64,000 bases of DNA from Periplaneta americana (lineage: Eukaryota; Arthropoda; Insecta; Blattodea; Blattidae): positions 87,930,606-87,994,605 of the forward strand of contig NC_091132.1 of assembly GCF_040183065.1 (NCBI RefSeq), read 5' to 3'. Positions 11,167 through 20,378 of the stretch are shown here, one piece after another. Numbering within the stretch: position 1 is the stretch's first letter; every line of letters starts with the position of its first letter. The notes under the pieces were generated by a model, which did no database searches, was not told where the DNA came from, and saw only the letters and a program-made list of their open reading frames with translations. Position numbers and translations under genes: made by a program.

Positions 11167-11444
11167 TTTCTCAATTAATTTGAGGGCTTCCGGCTCTCTT
11201 GCTCTGAATTTTCTAACCGTGTAATAGTTTCAGACACAGTTTGAAAATGGGTTTGTATGAGAACTAAGTTATTCGTCAGAACCTTCAAATCCAGAGCGTT
11301 TTTCTTTGCGCATTTGTTGGCATTCATTCTACAGTACCCCCCCCCCACCCACTGTACGCTTTACCACTATACTCAGTACGCCGTTATGCGGATTTCCCAC
11401 TGAACTGCTCTTTTGGGTCCGAAGATTCGAAGCCTAGTCAGAAC

Positions 11445-12300
11445 TTAATTGTTTCTAGCCAAGCAAAATAAACCAGAAGAACATAAACCATGAGCAATTA
11501 TTAAAACATATGAACCATAAAATCGTCAATAATCCAAAGTTATTAATCCACCAATAACAAAGTACTCTATTGAGGCTTCTGTTGTCTATACATTTTTATT
11601 AGTTGATATTAGAGGAATAAATGATAATAAATTAATTTCTAATCGTATTCGTGCCCCTTTCCGTTGTTATAGTTTGTTGTGTCAGATCTTGTTTGTATTC
11701 ATGTTTCCAGTCTTTCAAACGATTATGCATGAAGCAAAGTACTGTAGTTGACTGTCAAGATTCTACTACCAAGATTAAAAGTTTGTTCAGCATCTTAATG
11801 TTTTTACCAGTATAAAAGTTTGTTCAGCATCTTAATGTTTTTACCAGTAATTATATGTAAAGTTATCGAAGATCCGGTTAATAATTTAACATCCGAAACT
11901 GCACTCGGGCATGGGTTCTATTTTCTTTCGGGCTGATTCACTAAACAACAAATTATTACTTTTTGTCTTGCTTCGAAATAAAAATAGGTGAATATTACTA
12001 ATATGTAAGTTCTAAATCTGAATTTAAAATTCAAATTGCCCCATCACGTATCATTTTCCGAGGAAAGTGAATTGAATTTTTTTATGAAAAAAAAACTTAT
12101 GTTTTTATTATTTTTCACTGCTACTGATAAAATTACAACGAACTAGGGATTCAAAATGCCTCATAATACTTTAAAAATGTGTATTGGATACAAAAATGAT
12201 GTTACATAGTTTAAAATACAAAAAACACAACAACAATAAGAATATTTCATATGTATAAAGAGAAAAATCTCGGAATTTGAACTTACCATTTAAAAGGATA
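11445..12300. other. no feature recognised
   Basis: AT-rich; a short direct repeat (AAAAGTTTGTTCAGCATCTT) at about 11777 and 11814 is the only structure noted. Confidence 0.4.
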
Positions 12301-12309
12301 AGGAACCAA

Positions 12310-12600
12310 CAATTTTTTACATGCATACTAGATGATGATCTTCCTTTATATCGCTTTTTAATTTCAGATTTTTAATGATGAAATCTTTCCCCATGCTCGT
12401 CGCTTAAGGTTAAGAAGAAAGAAATCCAAATGAGAAAGTAAAACGTGTATTTTGAGAGACATGTTACACCCCATTTTCTCATATGCACTTAATATGGTTT
12501 CCAGAAGTTTGATGTAGTTGTCTGCTATAGAATTTCCAAGGAAATTTGAGCAAACATCTTTGAAAGCGCGCCATGCCATTTTTTCCGTAATAGAAAGTTT
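12310..12600 (-). pseudogene. fragment of a widespread arthropod repeat-encoded protein
   Basis: The minus strand gives MAWRAFKDVCSNFLGN, LLETILSAYEKMGCNMSLKI and HVLLSHLDFF, then after a frameshift SDEHGERFHH and IKKRYKGR. This order is familiar from a protein fragment found in many copies in arthropod genomes and presumed TE-derived. I cannot name the element. No catalytic domain is visible and the frame is broken. Confidence 0.5.
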
Positions 12601-13060
12601 TCCTCAAACAAAGAATCAGTCATAAATTTGCAGATTTGTGGATCGATGAAAATGCCCTCTTTTAATTTGCCCTCACTCAAACTGGTAAACTTTACTTTTA
12701 AATACTGAAAACCACACCCTTATTTGTTCATTACGTAAATCTCATTTTGAAGTGTTATGAAAGTTACTGAATAGAAGGACTAATATCTGTTTATTGATTA
12801 GAAGTACAAAAAATCATGTCAACAACTATAAGAAATCGGAAATAGGTCATAAACTCATAAAATGTATTAACTTTTGTTTTGGTTGCAACCCCTAACCCAC
12901 GTCAGCTGATTCCTGGAAAAGCGCTTCTCGAAAAGTGAAATCATAGTATATCTTAAAAACCTTACGTGATACGAAGAAAAGAGATGCGTTTTCGGATTCA
13001 GTGCACACCAAACCAGAGAGGTCACATTGTTTTAAGTCGGAGGAAAATTCTTGTTGTTCA
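12601..13060. other. no feature recognised
   Basis: AT-rich sequence without recognisable coding or repeat structure; it may continue the decayed element to its left. Confidence 0.3.
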
Positions 13061-13063
13061 GTC

Positions 13064-13185
13064 TTACCTGGATGGGTTGGGAGTTTTTTCTAAACTGTAA
13101 GGCGAATGCCAGGTAATTCATGGCGAAGCCTCGGTATCATATGGCCAAATACCATCACATTATCACCAATTTCATTGGCTTGAGG
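13064..13185 (+). repeat. SINE family S1, body fragment
   Basis: Contains GTTGGGAGTTTTTTCTAAAC and GTAAGGCGAATGCCAGGTAA, then ATGGCGAAGCCTCGG. This is the same body as the full S1 copy at 16491-16731, diverged and missing the tRNA head. Confidence 0.65.
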
Positions 13186-13701
13186 TGCAGAGCCTGTGTG
13201 GGATCAAGAGGATAACACTTTGAACAAAATCTACAGTAATCTGTTTTCGTTAGGTTATTTTGAAATGATATTCAAGTATTATTTTTTTTTGCCTTTTGTA
13301 GTCTACATAAAATTCTACAGCATTAATTTAATTTTTTGTTAATTGATTATGATTTATTAATATAATTATAATTTTTTACAAGTAAAGTTAAAAGTGAGGT
13401 GAGAAAACATAAATAGTTTTCACATACAAATAATTAACACTTTGTATATTGTAAAGAAATGGTTTTTGATAAGTGATTTTCTACCTCTAATTGTTTAGTT
13501 GGGCGTTCTCTACAACTCTGTTGTCGGTTGAATTTAGATTTACTCTGTATTTTAATTAATTATATATTACTATGCATATAATTATAAATATGTGATTTCA
13601 AATCTTAAATTTTTGTAAAACAGTTCAATAAATCAATATAAGGTAAAGGAGGGTAAGTGTGCACACCTAGTATATTATTGTCTGTGGAATCTATTGTATT
13701 A

Positions 13702-13915
13702 GGGGAGCGTTGGATAGTATCGGACATCGGGTAATATCGGACAGTGAGTTTCTTTCATCTACCAGCAGATGATAGTACCTGAATGACATGGTTACGTTTC
13801 TGTGATGTCGCATACAGAAACGTAACCATGTTATTCAGGTACTACCATCTGGTGGTAGATGAAAGAAACGCACTGTCTGATATTACCCGATGTCCGATAC
13901 TACCCAACTCTCCCC
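13702..13915. mobile_element. palindromic MITE with TA target site
   Basis: Almost the whole 214 bp is one inverted repeat: GGGGAGCGTTGGATAGTATC at the left is mirrored by GGGGAGAGTTGGGTAGTATC at the right, and the arms meet at TTTCTGTGATGTCGCATACA near 13805. It is flanked by TA (13700-13701 and 13916-13917), as for Tc1/mariner-type MITEs. It would form a long stem-loop. Confidence 0.85.
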
Positions 13916-13917
13916 TA

Positions 13918-14775
13918 TAGATGAAATATTGAAAAAATAGTTTAATGAATGATAGTAATTATACGGTTTATAAATTCAGCAGATGGACTTTAGGAAACGA
14001 TAGTAAACAAACGAAATTTGATTTTTTTTAAAGGAGGCAAATGCACATTCTTAACCACATAGGCAGGTAAGAGTAAGCATAAAGAGTTTGCAGTGATTAA
14101 GTTACGAAACAAACATTTGAATTCATGCCAAAACAATTTGTTTTATATGAGAAGACTTCTGAGGCAGACATAGAAATTTTCAGGCTTTTAATACACTTAT
14201 AACCGAAACTTTTTACACTATTCTAGAGCACAATGCCCACAACAGAAATATGAGATTTAGTAATAAATTTAACTACAATTGTAGAAACGAGAAATAATAG
14301 ACAACGATTACAAAAAGTGGCTCAAGAATAACAGTCGCATACAAATGCTCCAAATCCTTCGCAACTTGAATTTAACTCGCGCACTCGCTTATTCTGTGCA
14401 CACTGTTAGCCGACAGGGAGTCGGTTTAAGAAAGTATTACTAAGGAGCAGCACAATACGGTCATAGGACATCAGTTTATGCCACTTCATTGCTACTAATA
14501 GGACTTCATTTTAATAACAACATGTTCCTTCTGACTGACATAACTCTGTAGAAAGCTCAAGTTTTATTTTGAAAAATTACATGTGATTTCAAACAAAATG
14601 TTTACACACCTTTCTAAATAGAGATTCTTCTGCGGCTCGACCAACGTATGCCTCAACCTTGTCAATAATCCATACTCAATGGAGCAATGCAAGCCAATTT
14701 TGCAGTAGGCATACCAACTATGAAGAATTCACGAGAGCACTCTTACCCGACCTCGCACACTTATCATCCTTTACC
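13918..14775. other. no feature recognised
   Basis: AT-rich sequence with no convincing open frame or repeat. Confidence 0.35.

Positions 14776-14823
<48 letters not shown>
14776..14823. repeat. (TTA)n microsatellite
   Basis: About 16 units of TTA; the poly-Leu open frame across it is an artefact. Confidence 0.9.
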
Positions 14824-14825
<2 letters not shown>

Positions 14826-15178
14826 TCTATGTTATGTTATTGAGGTGTCATTTATTTACTCTTAAATATCATTAATCAAAAGCTTTAGTATACAGGGTAT
14901 AACTAAATTAAATAGGGCTACCCAAACTTCTAGGGATGATAGAAAGACCAAAACAAACGTTTTTTTGTTAAATGACCATGGGTCTGAAATAAATTATTGA
15001 ATGACAAAACCAGAAACTCTATTGTACTGTAAGGAATAAGGTCTACAGTTGTAACGTTACATATGACACTCATGCTTCAAAACCATCAATATTTACATTA
15101 ATCAGTAAACACGCCATGACGTGAGAGTGCAATGTTTGTGCTGTGATCACGCGGTACGTTATTGTTCATTGAGAGTAG

Positions 15179-15537
15179 AGAGATGGAACAGTTCACTTGG
15201 GCTGAATTAACAGATGCGCACTTAATTTATGGCGATTTGAACAGCAGATTCGGTAGCAGTGGATTGGCCACGGTAGACCAGTTGGATGGCCTGCTCGTTC
15301 TCCTGACCTCACCCCACTTTACTTTGTGTGTGGGTGCACTTGAAGAGCCTGGTGTACGAGACTCCAATTGAATCTGAGGACGAGCTCATCGCTCCGATGC
15401 TTGCAGCTGGTGACTATCTACATCACATGCCTAGAATCTTTGAAAGTGTACGGCAGGCAATGACACGTCATTGCAAAGTTTGTATTGAAGAAGGAGGCCG
15501 TAAATTTGAACAGTTTTTGTTAAGGATTACAAATTGA
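15179..15537 (+). pseudogene. internally deleted transposase of the 14893-16216 element
   Basis: The N-terminal helix-turn-helix start (MEQFTWAELTDAHLIYG, from 15183) runs directly into VDQLDGLLVLL/LTSPHF, a broken form of the WP-x-RSPDLTP motif. The last 69 codons (15328-15537) then carry the C-terminal WGHLKSLVYETP-type region and end FEQFLLRITN. The catalytic middle is missing and at least one frameshift is present, so the product cannot function. Confidence 0.65.
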
Positions 15538-15603
15538 AATGGTTTTGAAGCATGAGTATCATAGGTAACGTTACAACTGTAGTATGTTTATTCTTTACAG
15601 TTA

Positions 15604-16090
15604 AAAAATCTGAAAGTTAGAATTTATAAAGCAGTTATATTACCGGTTCCTCTGCATGGTTGCGAAACTTGGACTCTCACTTTGAAAGAGGAACAGAGAT
15701 TAAGGGTATTTGAGAATAAGGTTCTTAGGAAAATATTTTGGGCTAAGAGGGATGAAGTTACAGAAGTTACACAACTCAGAACTGCAAGCATTGTATTCTT
15801 CACCTGATATAATTAGGAACATTAAATCCAGACGTTTGAAATTGGCAGAGCATGTAGCACGTATGAACGAATCCAGAAAGTCATACAGAGTGTTAGTTGG
15901 GAGACCGGAGCGAAAAGACCTTTGGGGAGGCAGAGACATAGATGGGAGGATAATATTAAAATGGATTTGAAAGAGATGGGATATGATGTTAGAGTGGATT
16001 AATCTTGCACAGGATAGGGACCGGTGCCGGGCTTATGTGAGGGCGACAATGAACCTGCGTGTTCCTTAAAAGCCATTTGTAAGTAAGTAA
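15604..16090 (+). mobile_element. 5'-truncated LINE 3' end, family L-A copy 2
   Basis: Same family as the copy at 979-1449. Reads NLKVRIYKAVILPVPLHGCE, TWTLTLKEEQRLRVFENKVL and then GAKRDEVT-like sequence. An 11-base deletion near 15768 removes GEWRK and shifts the frame. The distal part runs LYSSPDIIRNIKSRRLKLAE to MNLRVP, with TAA at 16067-16069. It ends with a TAAG tail and is inserted in the right TIR of the 14893-16216 element, so it is younger than that element. Confidence 0.8.
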
Positions 16091-16490
16091 TCCTATAGTA
16101 TAGTTTCTGGCTTTGTCATTAAATAATTAGTTTCAGACCTGGTCATTTAACAAAAAACATTGGTTTTGGTCTCTTCTATCATCCCTAGAAGTTTGGGTAT
16201 TGAATTTAGTTACCTGTATCTATGAAGTGAAGGAGTATTAGCTTATTGAATTTCAAGACTGACCTCGCGTGGGTTACTGTTTTGACACTGAAAAGAGATT
16301 TAGTACCGACGACTGACGAACAGCTCAACGTGGGTGGAGAATCGCAACGAAGTTAGTAGTCGCTCAGACGTACAGTACATCACCGATGACATACAGCATA
16401 ATGGTAAGTGCAGGCTTACAATAAAGAACGTTCAAAACTATCTCTCCATGAAACCAATTTTTGTGTGTATTTTTGTTCGAACAAAATTAA

Positions 16491-16731
16491 GCCACCGGTG
16501 TGGCTCAGTCGGTTAAGGCGTTTGCCTGCGGTCTGAAGTTGCGGTCGGGCGTGGGTTCGATCCCCGCTTGAGCTGATTATCTGGTTGGGTTTTTTCTGAG
16601 GTTTTCCCCAACCGTAATGTGAATGCAAGGTAATCTATGGCGAATCCTCGGCCTCATCTCGCTATCATCAATCTCATCGACGCTAAATAACCTAGTAGTT
16701 GATACAGCGTCGTTAAATAATCAATTAAAAA
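16491..16731 (+). repeat. SINE family S1, full-length copy with TSD
   Basis: tRNA-derived SINE. Head GCCACCGGTGTGGCTCAGTC carries the A box and GTGGGTTCGATCCCC the B box. The body includes TCTGGTTGGGTTTTTTCTGA and GTTTTCCCCAACCGTAATGT, and the 3' end GATACAGCGTCGTTAAATAA is followed by an A-rich tail. A 10-bp TSD flanks it: ACAAAATTAA at 16481-16490 and ACAACATTAA at 16732-16741 (9 of 10). The other S1 fragments in the window share this order. It resembles tRNA-headed SINEs of Blattodea; the family name is not asserted. Confidence 0.85.
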
Positions 16732-16979
16732 ACAACATTAATATTTATTTTATTTCAAAGAGAAAAAGAGAATGAAGTACTTCATGAATGACATGTTTGT
16801 ATGTGGCAAGTTACACTTTCATATCACAAAACGACGATTACAGTAGATTTCAAGAAATCCTCAAAATGAGAAATAATTATTACATTAACCATTCCGAATC
16901 GAGTCTATAATCGTATAAATCTTAATTGAAAATTGCATTAGGAACAAACTCCATAACTGTAGGCTAAATTTCATGTATC

Positions 16980-17417
16980 ATTCTAAAAGGTGGATCAAAA
17001 ATCGCTTCCCCAAAACACTTCCTCACATTTAATTACATTCAATTTACATTTGACTACACATTTCTTTACAGATTTTGTTCAAAATGAGGCCCTGTTTCTC
17101 GATACACAATTCACAACTTTTAGACACTGATTTACAGTTGGCAGAACACAACTCACGATTTTCACGAATGACTGTTCGATCATCTGTCACAACTGATGCA
17201 GTTCCTGCGGTTTCTGAGCAAAAACATCATTTTCCATGATACCCCACAGCGAAAAATCAGGTCTCATGATCTCGGTGGTCATTCTGTTGTGCCACGACGG
17301 CCAATCCATAAGAACGAATATTGAGGAAAGCGATTTCTGACCTACATTGTATATACGGCCTTTAATATAAAAATACCGTACATTACACACCCTTTTTATT
17401 CCAAAACTTCGACCCAT
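16980..17417 (-). pseudogene. DDE transposase C-terminal relic
   Basis: Minus-strand translation includes FVLMDWPSWHNRM, then MRPDFSLWGIMENDVFAQKP and ELHQLWQMIER, close in layout to the SPDLTPCDFFLWG..KD.VF region of Tc1/mariner-related transposases. Downstream, in another frame, SVSKSCELCIEKQG matches the usual C-terminal RC..CIE.GG motif. Broken by substitutions and at least one frameshift. Confidence 0.5.
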
Positions 17418-17462
17418 TTCACGTTTCTTAAATTAATTATACACACACAAACATATACACAC

Positions 17463-17505
17463 CTATATATATATATATATATATTATACACACACACACT
17501 GACAG
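17463..17505. repeat. (TA)n/(CA)n microsatellite
   Basis: About ten TA units followed by CA units. Confidence 0.8.
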
Positions 17506-17567
17506 AGAACACACGCAATAAATATTCTAATCCAAGAAAACAGGTGACCTTGTTAGTTTTTTTAAGT

Positions 17568-17804
17568 CTGTATCAACTATACTACAGTAGGTTTTAGTGT
17601 CAATGGAATTCGTGACAGCGAAATGGTTTTGGCGAACGAAGTCGGAGATTCACCATGAGATTAACTGACTTTCGCCTCGCAGCTGGAGAGAACTCGGAAA
17701 AAAACCTCTCAGGAAATCTTCCGAAGCGAAAATCAAACCCAAACCCGAGCACAGAACCGGATCAGCAGGCAGCGCGCTACCGCCTGAGCTATGCTGTTGG
17801 CTAC
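17568..17804 (-). repeat. SINE family S1, diverged copy
   Basis: On the minus strand the head (GTAGCCAACAGCATAGCTCA, GGTTCTGTGCTCGGGTTTGG) is at 17804. The body keeps CCGAGTTCTCTCC and the 3' end keeps the GATACAGACT-like sequence near 17570. The order matches the full S1 copy, with heavy divergence in the middle. Confidence 0.6.
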
Positions 17805-18482
17805 CTTATTGGTGTATCTTTCTGGTGAACTATTGTATTCATTACACTACAAAGCATGTGTGTTGTAATGAAGTTTTAAAGTATTGAAATTAGTTCTGTC
17901 AGTAATTTTTGTGTCTAGAATGCAAGACAACGTTATTCATATTCACTTTCTATAATGCTGATACTTCCGCAAAACTTCAACTCATCACAATTTCCACAAA
18001 ATGCAGCTCATCCCATTTTCTCCCACTTTTTCTTCGTAACACATTCCATAATTCAATCACCTATCACGCAATTCAACTATGACCTGCAGCTTCATACAAA
18101 TCGAATATCATTCGAGTTGCTTTGTACTTGATGATAGATCTTTTGTTATTCTCTTCGTTTAGTGTAAGTAGCTTGAGGCTAGAAGAGCCAAGATGAAACA
18201 TGATTATATTTTGTCAGTGAGATGTACTTACTGAATACCTCCGATTCAGAGATTTGAAAATCATTCTCTACCTGAAAGGTTATAGGTTCTTACAATCAAG
18301 TTTTTATAAACTTAATTCAAAGGAGGACGGATTGAAGACAGGCATGTAAGTAAAATATTACATAATAGCAATGAGCGTCACGATTCACAGTCTTCATTGA
18401 GAATTATTATATCAACTAACTGCATTATGCTAAACGAGTATGAATGTTAAAAACTCAAAAATGGATGCCGTTTTTTTCTCAT

Positions 18483-18772
18483 AAGCCGTGAAAGGCATGG
18501 GCCGACCACCCTGCTGCTAGGCTCACGTCCACATGGCTCAGAAGAGGTGAACGATCATCCAACCAGAACGGAGGTATCGTGTTGTTAGCACAATGACAAC
18601 CCCAGCCATTATAGCAGGTTTTCCTAACCGTAGCTCCCAAAATTCATCAAGATGCCGAATGGGCACCGAGTCCATAAACTTTCATAATAAAATTCCTTCC
18701 TCAGGAGGACTCGAACCAGCGCTCATTCCGTAACGCGACTGCTAGGCATGAGGTCTTAGACCACGAGCCTAC
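18483..18772 (-). repeat. SINE family S2 (tRNA-derived), copy 1
   Basis: On the minus strand the tRNA-like head has TAGGCTCGTGGTCTAAGACC (A-box region) and GCTGGTTCGAGTCCTC (B box). The body includes TATGGACTCGGTGCCCATTC, TGGCTGGGGTTGTC and GGTTGGATGATCGTTCACCT, ending GCCCATGCCTTTCACGG. Two more copies at 51.5 and 53.9 kb share the body and carry an (ATT)n tail. Confidence 0.75.
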
Positions 18773-19726
18773 GCACAGTGTGCAATAACGCAAATCTAGC
18801 TGGACAAAATTCATAACTTCTTTGCATTCCAACGGATTGTTTTGAAACTTTGTACAGACATTATAGGTAGCACATATTGTTAATGTACAAACTTTGACTA
18901 CGATTGTGTAAGAGAAACTACCCCTTTACATGGGATGGTTTTAGACAAAAATAGTAACTTCTCTCTTATCTAATAGATTTTTATGAAAAATTGTACGGAA
19001 GTTACAGGTAGTATATATTTTTTTGTGTACAAACTATATTTGCGGTTCCAAAAGAGGAAGTACTCCTTTACATGGAGTACATTTAAACAAGATTAACTTC
19101 TCTCCTACATAACAGATTTTATGAAACTTTGTAGGTACAGGAGTTACAGGTAGCATATAAGTTACTTTTTGTGTACAAATTCTGATTATATCTGTATGCT
19201 ACCAGTAGGCCTAGTAGTTGTACAAAGTTGCATAAAAATTTATTATTTAGGAGAGAAGTTGTTAATTTTGTCTAAATGCACCAATATAAAGAGGTCGTTC
19301 TTCTTATAAAATATGATCAGACTTTGTAGACAAAAAATAAATATTCCACCTGAAACTTTTGTATAAAGTTTCATAAAAATCTGTTAGATAGGACAGAATT
19401 TACTAATTTTGTTTAAATGCATTCCTAAAAGAAGTAGTACTACTTATGAATCGTAAATATAGTTTGTGCACAAAAAATATATGCTATCTGTAACTTCCGT
19501 ACAATGTTTCATAAAAAATCTTTTAGATAGGAGAGAAGTTATTAATTCTGTCTAAATGCACCAGCTATAAAAGGGTAGTTTTTCCATGTGCAAACGTAAT
19601 CAGAGTTTGTACACAAATCATACGTGCCACTTATATGACATGCACAAAGTTTCATAACAATGCGTTAGACTGCAGAGAAATTATTAATTTTGTCCAGCTA
19701 ATGATTTACGTTCTGATTCACTGTGC
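18773..19726. mobile_element. foldback element built of ~140-bp repeats
   Basis: About 950 bp forming one imperfect palindrome centred near 19222. The left half has three ~140-bp tandem units, each with TAACTTCTCTCxTA...ATAGATTTTTATGAAA...TTACAGGTAG...GTGTACAAA. The right half has three units in the opposite orientation. Ends match as GCACAGTG...AAATC(AT)TAGCTGGACAAAAT. No coding. The organisation is like Drosophila foldback (FB) elements, whose long inverted arms are made of tandem repeats. No clear TSD was found. Confidence 0.75.
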
Positions 19727-19902
19727 GCTTGTTAAGGTTAGATAAAAATGTGTCCAATGTATTTTTAAACTGATATTCCATGTCATGTGAATTATTCTGT
19801 AGGCCTAAATCACTCTCACAGTGATTAAACATTTCCTTAGTCAATGATTCTTTTCTGCTGTTAAGCTAAATATGGAACCGTATGCCCCACCACTGAAAAA
19901 AA

Positions 19903-20046
19903 ATTACCTGACATTTGCCTTACGGTTGGGGAAAACCTCGGAAAAAATCCAACCAGGTAATCAGCCCAAACGGGAATCGAATCCTCGCCGAGCCAACTCT
20001 GGATCGGCAGGCAAGCGCCTTAGCCGACTGAGCTACACCGGTGGCC
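19903..20046 (-). repeat. SINE family S1, 3'-truncated copy
   Basis: Minus strand from 20046: GGCCACCGGTGTAGCTCAGT, then GAGGATTCGATTCCCG, CTGATTACCTGGTTGGATTT and CCCCAACCGTAAGGCAAATG. It retains head and half the body; the usual 3' end is missing. Confidence 0.8.
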
Positions 20047-20177
20047 TTTTCTGTGTTATTTAATAAAATGTAACATTATGTGGAGTGCCCCCTGACCACG
20101 AGTATGTAGCTTACTCTTTCTGGAGGTGCTAGAGTGTTTTATATAAAAAATCAATATGTTTCTTTGTTCTGGCAATA

Positions 20178-20378
20178 AAGTATTATCATTATCATTATTA
20201 CTATTACTATTACTATTACTATTACTATTACTATTACTATTACTATTACTATTACTATTACTATTACTATTACTATTACTATTACTATTACTATTACTAT
20301 TACTATTACTATTACTATTACTATTACTATTACTATTACTATTACTATTACTATTATTATTATTATTATTATTATTAT
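20178..20378. repeat. (ATTACT)n hexamer microsatellite ending in (ATT)n
   Basis: About 28 nearly perfect ATTACT units followed by about ten ATT units. The poly-Leu, poly-Ile-Val and Asn-Ser open frames across it are artefacts of the repeat. Confidence 0.95.

Larger units (their letters stand above)
7168..11436. mobile_element. old hAT element hosting Tc1-type copy A
   Basis: TIR begins TAGGCTTCGAGACTTTGGAC at 7168 and is mirrored at 11436 (TAGGCTTCGAATCTTCGGAC). The flanking 8-bp TSD is GTCATAAC at 7160-7167 and GTCAGAAC at 11437-11444 (7 of 8). Subtracting the inserted Tc1-type element leaves ~930 bp of hAT sequence, which includes a transposase C-terminal scrap at 10858-11166 on the minus strand. 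The order of events is therefore hAT first, Tc1-type second. Confidence 0.75.
14893..16216. mobile_element. Tc1/mariner-related derivative with long TIRs and a LINE insertion
   Basis: TIRs of ~190 bp start CAGGGTATAACTAAATTAAA (left) and CAGGTAACTAAATTCAATAC (right) and share CCCAAACTTCTAGGGATGAT. TA flanks both ends (14891-14892, 16217-16218). Internally there is a transposase start (MEQFTWAELTDAHLIYG) joined by a deletion to a C-terminal part (HLKSLVYETPIESEDELIAP, FESVRQAMTRHCKVC). The right TIR is split by the LINE at 15604-16090, which explains the apparent asymmetry. Confidence 0.75.
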
